Positions 10,105-18,708 of a stretch of DNA of 64,000 nt are shown in pieces (positions within the stretch are counted from its first letter, which is position 1; every line of letters starts with the position of its first letter). The DNA is taken from contig JAQGMI010000008.1 of NCBI GenBank assembly GCA_028292435.1, positions 17,452-81,451 on the forward strand. Direction: 5' to 3'. Source of the stretch: Betaproteobacteria bacterium (lineage in GTDB: Bacteria; Pseudomonadota; Gammaproteobacteria; Burkholderiales; SG8-41). Below the pieces are notes generated by a model. The model ran no database searches. It had not been told where the DNA came from and was given only the letters and a program-made list of their open reading frames with translations. A program made the position numbers and the translations under genes.

Positions 10105-10122
10105 GCCGGCTTTAAAGCCGGC
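10105..10122. terminator. palindromic hairpin between convergent genes
   Basis: A perfect 18-base palindrome: GCCGGC, TTTAAA, GCCGGC. It sits between the cupin stop and the stop of the convergent small membrane protein and overlaps the latter's last codons. It is suited to ending transcripts from either side, although there is no clear T-tract. Confidence 0.5.
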
Positions 10123-10318
10123 GCAGACCGTCGTCCATCAGCGGCCCGTGCGGCAGGAAATGCGAGCCGTAATTTTCTTCGACAAAGCGCGTGATCGGAT
10201 CCTCGTCGCGACGTGGAACGCTGCTGTCGGCGTCCTTGCGAAGCAGCAGCAAGATTGCATAAGCGATCACCCACACGGTGCCGGCAAACACCGCCAAAGC
10301 TATCAGTGGTTCGAACAT
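10112..10318 (-). CDS. small single-span membrane protein
   Basis: 68 residues with one strong membrane helix (about residues 5-25, ending LLLL) followed by basic RK and an acidic/charged cytoplasmic tail. I do not recognise the family. A very strong ribosome site (GAGGAGGT) lies 4 bases before ATG 10318, which argues for a real translated gene despite its size. It is convergent with the cupin gene. Function unknown. Confidence 0.7.
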   Translation of the reverse strand: MFEPLIALAVFAGTVWVIAYAILLLLRKDADSSVPRRDEDPITRFVEENYGSHFLPHGPLMDDGLRRL

Positions 10319-10450
10319 ATGACCTCCTCGGTCTTAAAGCGAAATATTTCGCTACAGAACCAGAGTAAGGCGGCAATGTCATCGAGCGTGATGAACCACG
10401 CCACCCCGGATGCGTGACTTATTCACATCCACTTGCGGGAAGCCGAAAGG

Positions 10451-11617
10451 CTAAGCGGCGAGACCCTTCATCACCGCATAAAGCAGATTCTGAGCTTCGA
10501 ACCCGATGCCCGGCCGATCCGGGAGCTTGAGATAGCCGTTCTCGACCTTCGCGTCGTCGGCAAAACCCGCGAACACGCCGAACACGTCGGGGTACGCTTC
10601 GCACCCGCCCAAGCCGAAGCCGGCCACCATCGCCAGCGTCATCTGATTGCCGCCATGCGGGAAGATCGAATGCCGCTGCCACTTGTGACGCTTCAGCATT
10701 TCGAGCGTGCGTGAAAACTGGACGATGCCGTACGATTGCGGCACGTCGATCTGGATGATGTCGCGATCAGGGCGCATGCCGCCGAAGCGCACCAGGTTTT
10801 CGATATCCTGCGTTGAAAACAGGTTCTCGCCTGTCCCGATGGGCGAATCGTAAATCGAGGCAACGTCTTCCAGCAGTGCGTAGTCGAGCGGATCGGTCGG
10901 CTCTTCGAACCAGCGCAGCCTGAACGGTTTTAACGCCTGCGCGTACTGCAGTGCGCGTGCGCGGTTAAATCCTGCGTTGGCATCAACTGCGAGACGGTTG
11001 CTCGCGCCGACAACTTCGATGCCGGCTTCGACGCGCTTCACGTCCTCCGGAATCGACAGGCCGCCGACCTTGATCTTCATCGTCGTATAGCCTTCGTCGA
11101 GGCGCATGCGAATCTCGTCCTGCAATTCCTTGATGCCCTTGCCCGGCGCATACCAACCGCCGCCGACGTAGCACGCGACTTTGTCGGGCAGTTTGCCGTC
11201 ATTGTATTTTTCGGCCAGTACGGCGTAAAGCGGCTTGTCCGCAATCTTGGCCACCGCATCCCAGCACGCGACTTCGATCGTGCCGACGGCGACCGAGCGC
11301 TCGGTATGGCCGCCGGGTTTTTCCCGCTGCATCATGCACGCCAGAATTTTTTCGGGATCGAGATTGTCGCCGCTCGCATTCGCGAGCGATTCAGGCGGCG
11401 CTTTCATGATGCGCGGAATCAGCCGGTCGCGCATTTGTGCGCCGCAGGCGTAGCGCCCGGTTGAATTGAACGCGTAGCCGGTCACCGGCTTGCCGTCCCG
11501 CATCACGTCGGTGACAACGGCGACGACCGAAGTCGTCATCTCGCTGAAATCAAAAACCGCGTTGCTGATCGTCGAGTTGATCGGCACTGCAACTTCACGA
11601 ATTGCCGTGATCCTCAT
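10451..11617 (-). CDS. tarD: D(-)-tartrate dehydratase
   Basis: 388 residues of the enolase superfamily, mandelate-racemase-like. It would dehydrate D-tartrate to oxaloacetate. KIK at 181-183 (base Lys183), metal ligands Asp212, Glu238 and Glu264, and base His321 in PHGG are all visible. Each is one residue before the numbering I recall for the characterised Bradyrhizobium TarD. Long blocks such as MTTSVVAVVTDV, EKPGGHTERSVAVGTI and PDRPGIGFE also match that enzyme. The start codon overlaps the stop of an upstream Bug receptor (ATGA), suggesting this receptor feeds the pathway. Confidence 0.85.
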   Translation of the reverse strand: MRITAIREVAVPINSTISNAVFDFSEMTTSVVAVVTDVMRDGKPVTGYAFNSTGRYACGAQMRDRLIPRIMKAPPESLANASGDNLDPEKILACMMQREKPGGHTERSVAVGTIEVACWDAVAKIADKPLYAVLAEKYNDGKLPDKVACYVGGGWYAPGKGIKELQDEIRMRLDEGYTTMKIKVGGLSIPEDVKRVEAGIEVVGASNRLAVDANAGFNRARALQYAQALKPFRLRWFEEPTDPLDYALLEDVASIYDSPIGTGENLFSTQDIENLVRFGGMRPDRDIIQIDVPQSYGIVQFSRTLEMLKRHKWQRHSIFPHGGNQMTLAMVAGFGLGGCEAYPDVFGVFAGFADDAKVENGYLKLPDRPGIGFEAQNLLYAVMKGLAA

Positions 11618-12597
11618 TCCGCTTTAATCCCCGCCGCTTTAATCACTTTTCCCCACTTGTCGACTTCAGTTTTTACCTGGGCAGCAAACTGCTCGGGCGT
11701 GCTGGCGATGATGTCGAAGCCAAGGGCGGCCACTTTGTCTTTCATGTCGGACAGCGCCATCGATTTTTTGATGTCGGCCGCGATCCTGGCAACGATTGCT
11801 TTGGGAGTACCGGCGGGCACCAGCACGCCCTGCAGTGTTTCGGATTCCTGGTCTTTGAAGCCGGCCTCGGCCATCGTCTGCACGTCAGGCAATGCGCTCG
11901 AACGCTTGGCGCTCGTCACTGCCAGCGCGCGCAGCCGGCCGCCCTGGATGTGCGGCGTGGCCGGCGGCATCGCGACGCAGCCGAGCGGCACCTGGTTCGC
12001 GATCACCGACGTCACCGCAGGACCCGCGCCGCCAAACGGCACGCGCACGATGTCGATCTTCGACGTCATCTTAAAGAGTTCCGCGGCGAGATCGGGCGTG
12101 GTGCCGACCCCCGGCGTTGCAACGCTGTATTTTTTTGGATCGCTCTTGGTGAGCGCAATGATGTCCTGCACCGATTTCACCGCCACCGACGGATGCGCGA
12201 TGAACACGTTGGGCGATGACGCCGCATTCGTGACCGGAATAAAGCTCTTGTACGGGTCGTAGGGGATTTTGGCGTAAAGACCTGGATTGACGACGAAGCT
12301 CGAGCTGACGATCGTGAGCGTGTAACCGTCGGGCGCCGAACCCGCGCCAAGCGCCATGCCAATATTGCCGCCGGCGCCCGCGCGGTTGTCGATCACGACC
12401 TGATGGCCCCACGCTTCCGACAGTTTCTGTGCGATCAGGCGCGCGATGACGTCCGTCGGCCCGCCCGGCGCAAACGGCACGATCATGCGCACCGGCTTGG
12501 ACGGATAAGGCGCATCGGCTGCGTGCACGGCACCTGTTATTGCTACCGTCAGCGCGAGAGCGCAGCGCGCAATGTATTTCGCCTCAACGTTTTTCAT
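11614..12597 (-). CDS. Bug/TctC-type solute receptor 1 (tarD-linked)
   Basis: 327 residues from ATG 12597, which has GAGGAGAA upstream; the open frame extends further but without a better start. The signal peptide ends near HAADAP. The mature part begins YPSKPVRMIVPFAPGG, the first strand and ligand loop of Bug receptors, followed by DNRAGAGGNIG and PDGYT. It would bind a small carboxylate in the periplasm for a tripartite tricarboxylate transporter. The 4-base overlap with tarD makes D-tartrate or a relative the best ligand guess (inference). Confidence 0.9.
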   Translation of the reverse strand: MKNVEAKYIARCALALTVAITGAVHAADAPYPSKPVRMIVPFAPGGPTDVIARLIAQKLSEAWGHQVVIDNRAGAGGNIGMALGAGSAPDGYTLTIVSSSFVVNPGLYAKIPYDPYKSFIPVTNAASSPNVFIAHPSVAVKSVQDIIALTKSDPKKYSVATPGVGTTPDLAAELFKMTSKIDIVRVPFGGAGPAVTSVIANQVPLGCVAMPPATPHIQGGRLRALAVTSAKRSSALPDVQTMAEAGFKDQESETLQGVLVPAGTPKAIVARIAADIKKSMALSDMKDKVAALGFDIIASTPEQFAAQVKTEVDKWGKVIKAAGIKAE

Positions 12598-12634
12598 CGA
12601 CTTCTCCTCGACATTGCAATTTATTGTCTGCACA

Positions 12635-13600
12635 TCAATCCGTTTTCAGATTCCCGTCCTTGATGACCTTGGCCCAGCGCACGATTTCAGCCTTCACGAA
12701 ATCGTTGGCCTGCTCGGGCGTGCTCGACATCGGCTCGAAGCCCGCCATGCGCATTTTTTCCTGGGTGTCCGTCTCGCCCGCGAGCTTGACCCATTCGGCG
12801 TTGAGGCGGGCGATGATGTCGCGCGGCGTGCCCGCCGGGACAATCAAGTCGTACCACGTCGTGACCTCGTAGTTCGCGATGCCGGCTTCCTTCGACGTCG
12901 GCACGTTCGGCAAGTACGGCAGGCGCTCGGCGGCGAGCACTGCGAGCGGCCGCACCCGGCCCGCTTTGATATGCGGCAGCGTCGGCGGCACGCCGATGAC
13001 GACCATGTCGACGTGGCCGCCCATCATGCCGACCATAGCTTCGTTCGAACCTTTATACGGTATGTGCACGAGGTTGACGCCGGCGAGGCTTTTAAAAAGT
13101 TCGCTGCCGAGATGATTCGACGTGCCTAGACCGCCTGAGCCGAAATTAAGCTTACCCGGATTGGCTTTGGCGAGCGCGACCAGCTCCTTCAGCGTTTTAA
13201 CCGGCACCGACGGATGCACGAGCAGCACGTTAGGGATTTGCGCAACCATCGAGATCGACGTGAAATCCCTGACCGGATCGTAGCCGAGCTTTTTGTAAAG
13301 GCTCGGGCTGATGGACAGCGACGGCGAGGCGAGCACGATGGTGTAACCGTCGGGCGCCTGCTTCGCGCCATATTCGGTACCGACGTTGCCGCCCGCGCCG
13401 GGACGGTTCTCGGGCACGACCGGCTGGCCAAGTTGCGCGGCGAGCTTTTGCCCCATGATGCGCCCGAGCAGGTCAGTCGGGCCGCCCGCCGGAAAAGGCA
13501 GCACGAAGCGTATCGGTTTACCTGGATAAGGTTGTGCATGCAGCGGCGCGGCGATTGCCGCCGAAAAAACCGTGAACGCGATGACCAGCTGCTGTCTCAT
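12635..13600 (-). CDS. Bug/TctC-type solute receptor 2
   Basis: 321 residues, with the signal peptide cleaved near HAQPYP. The Bug hallmarks are KPIRFVLPFPAGGPTD, NRPGAGGNVGTEYG, PDGYT, GLGTSNHLG and HIPYKG. A periplasmic carboxylate-binding protein of the tripartite tricarboxylate transporter type. It is separated from receptor 1 by 37 bases and from the Gfo/Idh gene by 18, so one transcript is likely. Ligand unknown; a sugar acid is plausible from context. Confidence 0.9.
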   Translation of the reverse strand: MRQQLVIAFTVFSAAIAAPLHAQPYPGKPIRFVLPFPAGGPTDLLGRIMGQKLAAQLGQPVVPENRPGAGGNVGTEYGAKQAPDGYTIVLASPSLSISPSLYKKLGYDPVRDFTSISMVAQIPNVLLVHPSVPVKTLKELVALAKANPGKLNFGSGGLGTSNHLGSELFKSLAGVNLVHIPYKGSNEAMVGMMGGHVDMVVIGVPPTLPHIKAGRVRPLAVLAAERLPYLPNVPTSKEAGIANYEVTTWYDLIVPAGTPRDIIARLNAEWVKLAGETDTQEKMRMAGFEPMSSTPEQANDFVKAEIVRWAKVIKDGNLKTD

Positions 13601-13618
13601 GCGGTTGCTCCTCGCAGG

Positions 13619-14719
13619 TTATTTTTTGTTCGTCGGACCCACTTTAACCGTGCTTCCAGACTCGACGGCGTGTTCGATGGCCAGCGTAATCGCGAGATTG
13701 TCGCGCGCCTCCTGCGCCGTCGTCAGCGCACAGTCGCGTCCCGTCGCCAAATGGTCGAGCCAGCCGCGCGTTTCGTTGGCGAGCGGCCCCCAGAAGTCGC
13801 CCGCGGCCCAGTCGCCGGGCGCGGAACTCGACAGAAACGCCATGTTGACGCTGTGGTTCGGCACGTAAATGTGCGGAATGCCGCGGTCGGTGTACAGCAA
13901 CTGGTCGAGATGATCGTCATCGATCAGGTGCACGCCGTCGCTGCCGATGATTTCCATTCTGCCGCTGTAACCAAGCGACGGATATTTTTCCGGCAGGGCG
14001 AAACTCACGGCAAGATTAACGAGCGCGCCGTCGGCGAGCGTCAGCACCGCATAGGTCACGTCGTCGCAGCCGTAGCCAGCAGCGCGGATAATTCCGCCCT
14101 TGCCTCGCGCCCACACTTCGACGACCGGATTGTCGGGCAGAAACCAGCCGAGCATGTCGATGTAATAAGTGAGCGAATCGACGACCGGCGTCGCCCCCGG
14201 ATTGCGTGCAAGCATCTGAAAAACCTGGGCGCGCGAATTGTAGATACGCGCCGACAACCCTTCGACCGTGCCGAGCCGGCCCAGCGCTATCTGCTCTTTC
14301 GCGAGCAGGTAACAGCGCTTGAACCGGCGGCTGTAACCGACGCGCAGGCTGCCTTTGCTTTTGGCCAGTGCCTGCAAAATTCGATCCGCATCCGCGAGTT
14401 CGAGCGCGATCGGTTTTTCGACCAGCACCGACTTGCCGAGCTCGAGCGCCTGCAGCACGGGTTTGACATGTTCGTGCTCGCCGGTCGACACGATCACCGT
14501 GTTGACTGACGGATGCGAGATAACGGCCTGATTGTCGTTCGAGGCAAGCTGGGCGCCGCACTGGTCGGCCACTGCGCGGGCGCGCGCTTCTTCGACATCG
14601 GCGAGCGCGAGAAACCGCACGGCCGGATGATTCACCGCGAGTCTGGCGCGCAATCCACCGATGCGCCCGGCGCCAATGATCGCGACGCCGAGTTCCTTAC
14701 GCTGCAACTTGTCCTGCAC
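13619..14719 (-). CDS. Gfo/Idh/MocA family oxidoreductase 1
   Basis: 366 residues. The N-terminal Rossmann fold has GAGRIGGLRARL, followed by the EKPIAL motif that carries the catalytic-region lysine. The C-terminal alpha/beta domain is typical. An NAD(P)-dependent dehydrogenase or isomerase of a polyol, inositol or sugar acid; the substrate is not readable. The start is GTG 14719, with GAGGAG 8 bases upstream. It closely resembles the gene at 27040, which also sits beside Bug receptors. Upstream in transcription order are the OtnC/OtnK genes. Confidence 0.88.
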   Translation of the reverse strand: MQDKLQRKELGVAIIGAGRIGGLRARLAVNHPAVRFLALADVEEARARAVADQCGAQLASNDNQAVISHPSVNTVIVSTGEHEHVKPVLQALELGKSVLVEKPIALELADADRILQALAKSKGSLRVGYSRRFKRCYLLAKEQIALGRLGTVEGLSARIYNSRAQVFQMLARNPGATPVVDSLTYYIDMLGWFLPDNPVVEVWARGKGGIIRAAGYGCDDVTYAVLTLADGALVNLAVSFALPEKYPSLGYSGRMEIIGSDGVHLIDDDHLDQLLYTDRGIPHIYVPNHSVNMAFLSSSAPGDWAAGDFWGPLANETRGWLDHLATGRDCALTTAQEARDNLAITLAIEHAVESGSTVKVGPTNKK

Positions 14720-14762
14720 GAACCGTTCTCCTCGCTAAGCCGAACTTCAGTCTTTGTTTTTT

Positions 14763-15398
14763 TCAGTTCGGAAAACGCTGGTTGAGTTCTGCCACTTGCG
14801 CGGCGCTCAACAGGCTGGTGGGCTGACCGCGCAACAACAACATGAGCTGCGCCGTCTGCTCGAGTTCCTCGATCGCGTTGACCGCCGCCGTCAACGAACT
14901 GCCGGCCACTACCGGACCGTGGTTCGCGAGCAGCACCGCGTGATGCTTGCCCGCGAGCTTGCGCACGGCCTCGGCCAGCGATTGATCTCCCGGCGGATAA
15001 TAAGGTACCAGCGCGAGCTTGCCGACCTGCATGATCGCGTAGGCCGTCAGCGGCGGAAATACGTCGCCGGCGTTGACGTCCGCCAGGCACGATACGGCGA
15101 CCGAATGCAGCGAATGCAGGTGCACGACAGCACCGCTTTTCGCGCGCTCCTGATACATCGCCAGATGCAGAAACGCTTCCTTCGATGGCGGATCACCCGA
15201 GACCAGCTTGCCGTTGCCGTCGAGGCGCGAAATCCGCGCCGGATCGAGGCGGCCGAGACAGGAATTGGTCGGCGTCAGCAGCCAGCTGCCGTCATCGAGC
15301 TTGACGCTGATATTGCCTGCGCTGCCGTGTGCGAGTCCGCGGTCGTACAGTGACTTACCGAGTTCGGCTATTTCTTCGCGTAAAAGGTTTTCAGTCAT
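14763..15398 (-). CDS. otnC: class II aldolase, 3-oxo-tetronate-4-phosphate decarboxylase-like
   Basis: 211 residues of the class II aldolase/adducin fold. GSAGNIS, the acidic PSKEAF segment, zinc ligands HLHS and the later ANHGPVV histidine are in place. TPTNSCLGRLDPARIS matches the OtnC subgroup, which converts 3-oxo-tetronate 4-phosphate to dihydroxyacetone phosphate and CO2. The start ATG 15398 abuts the otnK stop, and this kinase-decarboxylase pairing is the strongest evidence for the assignment. A general fuculose-phosphate-type aldolase is the alternative. Confidence 0.8.
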   Translation of the reverse strand: MTENLLREEIAELGKSLYDRGLAHGSAGNISVKLDDGSWLLTPTNSCLGRLDPARISRLDGNGKLVSGDPPSKEAFLHLAMYQERAKSGAVVHLHSLHSVAVSCLADVNAGDVFPPLTAYAIMQVGKLALVPYYPPGDQSLAEAVRKLAGKHHAVLLANHGPVVAGSSLTAAVNAIEELEQTAQLMLLLRGQPTSLLSAAQVAELNQRFPN

Positions 15399-16670
15399 CT
15401 AGATCCTGTTTGCCTGCGGTTCCAATGCCTTAAATGCCTTGGCGAAAAAATCGTCGCCGCCGAAATTTCCCGACTTCAAAGCGAGCGCAACCGGTTCGGC
15501 ATCGATGCTCGCGGTCCACGGCACGCCGGGATCGATTTCCGGACCGACGCGCAGGCCGCTGATGCCGAGCGCGGTGACCACGGCGCCCGAGGTCTCGCCG
15601 CCCGCAATGACCAGGCGGCGTGCCCCCGCAGCCACAAGTTCCTTCGCAATTTCGCCCATCGCATTTTCGACCATGGTGCCGGCGCGTTCGCGGCCGAGCG
15701 ACGACTGCACTTCGGCGATCTGCTTTGGCGCGGCGGTCGAGTATATCAACACCGGTTGCTTACCCAGCCGCGGGCGCGCCCATTCGACCGCCTTGCCGAC
15801 CGTCGCGGGATCGCGCGAAAGGGCCAGTGCATCGAGCGCGTAGCTTTCGCACTCGCGTTGGAGCGCCGCGACCTGACGCTGGGTCGCCGCCGAGCAACTG
15901 CCCGACAGCACCAGCGCATGGCCGCCGATCTTCGGCAACGCATTGGCTGTTCCGGTCTTCAAAAGATTTTGGGTGCGGAAATTGTCCGGCAGCCCGAGCG
16001 CGAGACCCGATCCGCCGGTCAGCAGCTTCATGTCCGCGCACGCCGCGCCGATTGCAAGCAGATGCTGATCATTGATCGCGTCGACAATTGCATGGCGCAC
16101 GCCGGCGGCCATCAGTTTTTTAATTTCAACTTGGATGGCGGCAGCGCCCTGCTCCACCACTGAATACGGGATCAGGCCGACCTTGCCTTGCGTCTGTCGC
16201 TGCAGCACGCGCACTAGCGAGGAATCCGTCATCGGATTCAGCGGATGATCGCGCATGCTCGATTCCGCAAGCGGCTGCTCGTCGACAAAGAGATTGCCCT
16301 GGTAAATCGTACGCTTGTTGGTCGGAAACGCGGGGCATGCAATGGCGAACGGTTCGCCGAGCGCTGCGAGCAATGCATCGGCGACGGGGCCGATATTGCC
16401 GGCATCGGTCGAATCGAAAGTGGAGCAATACTTGAAATAATATTGCCGCGCGCCGCCGCGTTTCAGGAAATCGAGCGCACTCAACGAGAGCCGCACCGCG
16501 TCCGCCGCCGGAATCGAGCGCGATTTAAGCGCGACGATGACTGCATCGGCTTCAGGTACACGCCCGCTCGGCACGCCGAGCAGCACGACCGTCGACATGC
16601 CCTGCCTGACGAGCGTATTGGCGAGATCGGTCGCGCCGGTAAAGTCGTCGGCGATGCAGCCCAGGAGCAT
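15399..16670 (-). CDS. otnK: 3-oxo-tetronate kinase (four-carbon acid sugar kinase)
   Basis: 423 residues from ATG 16670. The reading frame is open upstream but there it overlaps the neighbouring gene. The N-terminal GCIADDFTGATDLAN and C-terminal GGETSGAVVTALG are the two signatures of the DUF1537/OtnK-DtnK family, with the substrate domain first and the nucleotide domain second. It phosphorylates 3-oxo-tetronate at C4 with ATP, feeding OtnC. It lies 8 bases after the dehydrogenase gene and directly before otnC. An OtnI isomerase is not seen in the window. Confidence 0.85.
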   Translation of the reverse strand: MLLGCIADDFTGATDLANTLVRQGMSTVVLLGVPSGRVPEADAVIVALKSRSIPAADAVRLSLSALDFLKRGGARQYYFKYCSTFDSTDAGNIGPVADALLAALGEPFAIACPAFPTNKRTIYQGNLFVDEQPLAESSMRDHPLNPMTDSSLVRVLQRQTQGKVGLIPYSVVEQGAAAIQVEIKKLMAAGVRHAIVDAINDQHLLAIGAACADMKLLTGGSGLALGLPDNFRTQNLLKTGTANALPKIGGHALVLSGSCSAATQRQVAALQRECESYALDALALSRDPATVGKAVEWARPRLGKQPVLIYSTAAPKQIAEVQSSLGRERAGTMVENAMGEIAKELVAAGARRLVIAGGETSGAVVTALGISGLRVGPEIDPGVPWTASIDAEPVALALKSGNFGGDDFFAKAFKALEPQANRI

Positions 16671-16678
16671 GGCTTCGT

Positions 16679-17770
16679 TCAGCGCGTGCCGGTTGCGCGC
16701 AATGCAACCGCATCGACGCGAGCGGTGACGGCCTGCGCGAACGTCTTCGTCGTGCCGCTGCCGCCGAGATCGGGCGTACGCACTTTGGCGTCGGCCAGCG
16801 CGCCATCGAGTGCCGCTTCGATCGCATGACGCGCATCGATATAGGCGGGTTTGTCGTGGCGCGTGCCCAGCCATTCCATCAGCATGGCGACCGACAGCAT
16901 GAGTCCTGACGGATTGGCGATGCCGCGCCCGACCAGATCGGGGGCCGAGCCGTGCCCCGCGTTGGCGATCGCATGCTCGTCGCCCGCGTTTAACGCCGCA
17001 GCGAGGCCGAGGCCGCCGGAGAGCGCGCACGCTTCGTTCGACAGGATATCGCCGAACATGTTGGTGACGAGGATCACGTCGTAGCGCTCAGGCCGCGTGT
17101 AAAGATCGGCGGCCATCGCGTCGACGTCGACTTCGCGAAACGCGATGTCCTGGTGCAGTTTCGCCTCCGCGTAAGCCTCATTCATGAACAAGCCGTCGGT
17201 TACCTGCAGCACGTGCTGCTTGCCGACGGCGGAGACGTGTTTTTTACGGCGCCGCGCCGCATATTCGAATGCGACTTTGGCGATGCGACGCGAGCCGGCA
17301 CGCGTGATTTTTCGCACCGACAAGGCGACATCTTCGGTCGGCATGAAGTCCGCAATGCCCATGAACATGTTGCGGTCGGCGTAAAAACCTTCCGTGTTCT
17401 CGCGTGCAATCAGAACGTCAAGGCCGGGGCGCGCGTTCGGCACGCCCGCACGGGAGCGCGCGGGACGCAGGTTCGCATAAAGTTCCAGCCGCTTGCGAAT
17501 GGTGCCCGGCACATTGATGCCGCCTTCGTCGCGCGGCGGATATAACGTCATGCCGCAAGGCCCGAGAATTACCCCCTCGGCGTCGAGCGCCGCCTGCACC
17601 GCGGCTTCGGGGATCGTGTTGCCGCATTTTTTGAAACTTGCCATGCCGACGTCGACCACGTTGAAGTCCATGCCGAGCGCGAACGCTTGATTGACTTTGT
17701 CGAGCATCGTCATCGTAACTTCGGTAATTTCGGGCCCGATGTCGTCTCCGGGCATGACTACGATATTCAT
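16679..17770 (-). CDS. isocitrate/isopropylmalate dehydrogenase family (tartrate-dehydrogenase-like) enzyme
   Basis: 363 residues of the beta-decarboxylating dehydrogenase fold. Seen are GDDIGPEI at the N-terminus, ARENTEGFYADR (substrate loop), ITRAGSRRIAKVAFEYA, the metal-site TNMFGDILSNEA, and the nucleotide loop GSAPDLVGRGIANP. It would oxidise a 2-hydroxy acid with NAD(P), with or without decarboxylation. Its place directly before otnK suggests it makes a 3-oxo acid from a four-carbon acid sugar (inference). The absence of leuC/leuD/leuA neighbours argues against leucine synthesis. AAAGG precedes ATG 17770. Confidence 0.8.
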   Translation of the reverse strand: MNIVVMPGDDIGPEITEVTMTMLDKVNQAFALGMDFNVVDVGMASFKKCGNTIPEAAVQAALDAEGVILGPCGMTLYPPRDEGGINVPGTIRKRLELYANLRPARSRAGVPNARPGLDVLIARENTEGFYADRNMFMGIADFMPTEDVALSVRKITRAGSRRIAKVAFEYAARRRKKHVSAVGKQHVLQVTDGLFMNEAYAEAKLHQDIAFREVDVDAMAADLYTRPERYDVILVTNMFGDILSNEACALSGGLGLAAALNAGDEHAIANAGHGSAPDLVGRGIANPSGLMLSVAMLMEWLGTRHDKPAYIDARHAIEAALDGALADAKVRTPDLGGSGTTKTFAQAVTARVDAVALRATGTR

Positions 17771-17843
17771 GATTGCCTTTCTGGTTTTGAAATTGCGGCG
17801 CGCGGCTCGCGTGCCCCGAGTTTACCAATTAGCGGTGAACGCA

Positions 17844-18659
17844 TCAGTCGATACGCCTCGCGTCACCCGTGAATTCGAGCGCGCAGAACGCGCCGCCGTG
17901 AAAGTCTGCCGCCGGGTCGCCCGCGGACGGCTTGATCGTCTCGAGTTCGGCCGCGTATTGCTCGGCGTTGTCGAGCGGCCGGTAGCCGACCGTCGCCGCG
18001 TCGGGATTCTGCCAGCGATTGCGCGCGTTATTGGATACACCGTACAGAACGAGAAAGTGGAACGGTGCGGCATCGATGCAGCAGCGCACGAGCTCGACCA
18101 TGTCGCGATGGCTGATCCATGTGGCGAGCTGGCGCGCATCCTGCGGACGCGCGCGAAACGAGCCGATGCGCAGGCACGCGACTTCGAGTCCGTACTTGTC
18201 GGCATACAGGCGGCCGAGCGCTTCGCCGTACGCCTTGCTCACGCCGTAACGGCTGTCTGGACGCTCGGGCTCGCTGATGCCGACCGCTTCCGTCGCACGG
18301 TAATAGCCGATCACATGATTGGAGCTCGCGAAGATCACGCGCTTGACGCCTGCATTGCGCGCAGCTTCAAACACGTTGTACGTGCCGATGATGTTGTTCG
18401 GGAGTATCGCGTCCCATGCACCTTCGCGCGGCACGCCGGCAAGATGCACGACGCAATCGATGCCGTGCATTGCCTGGGCGAGCGCCGCGGTGTCGCCGAT
18501 GTCGGCGGCTAACACTTCTTCGTCCGGGCGAGCGGCCTGCGGCTTGATATCGAAGAGCCGCAGGGTGCGGCCGCCGCCGTAGAGCCCTGCGCGTAGCACG
18601 CAGCCGATCTCGCCGGCGGAGCCGGTAATCAAAACGCGCCGGTTTTGTGGCGCGGTCAT
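17844..18659 (-). CDS. uronate-dehydrogenase-like NAD-dependent SDR
   Basis: 271 residues from ATG 18659; upstream in-frame codons overlap the previous gene region and are not supported. LITGSAGEIG is the NAD loop, and SRYGVSKAYGE contains the catalytic Tyr-x3-Lys. IFASSNHVIGYYRATE and ECG-free C-terminal GGAFC blocks match uronate dehydrogenase, which oxidises galacturonate or glucuronate to the aldarolactone. A general NAD-epimerase is the alternative. The start overlaps the stop of a 12-codon upstream frame. Its neighbours are sugar-acid genes, which fits. Confidence 0.75.
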   Translation of the reverse strand: MTAPQNRRVLITGSAGEIGCVLRAGLYGGGRTLRLFDIKPQAARPDEEVLAADIGDTAALAQAMHGIDCVVHLAGVPREGAWDAILPNNIIGTYNVFEAARNAGVKRVIFASSNHVIGYYRATEAVGISEPERPDSRYGVSKAYGEALGRLYADKYGLEVACLRIGSFRARPQDARQLATWISHRDMVELVRCCIDAAPFHFLVLYGVSNNARNRWQNPDAATVGYRPLDNAEQYAAELETIKPSAGDPAADFHGGAFCALEFTGDARRID

Positions 18660-18694
18660 TTGGCCGGAAAAACCTGGGCTAAAGCTGGTTTCAT
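18656..18694 (-). other. possible 12-codon leader frame overlapping a gene start
   Basis: ATG 18694 opens a frame of 12 codons (MKPALAQVFPAK) whose TGA overlaps the uronate-dehydrogenase-like ATG as ATGA. A weak purine stretch (AAGAAAAGA) precedes it. The dehydrogenase start itself has no good ribosome site, so translational coupling through this short frame is possible but unproven. Confidence 0.3.
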
Positions 18695-18708
18695 ATTGAA
18701 GTCTTTTC

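Noticed and set aside
13214..14509. 431-codon plus-strand open frame
   Set aside because: It overlaps two clear minus-strand genes (Bug receptor 2 and Gfo/Idh 1), is very Arg-rich and shows no family motif.
16671..17030. N-terminal extension of otnK to 543 codons
   Set aside because: The extra part is Arg-rich, overlaps the dehydrogenase gene and precedes the conserved family N-terminus, so ATG 16670 is the start.
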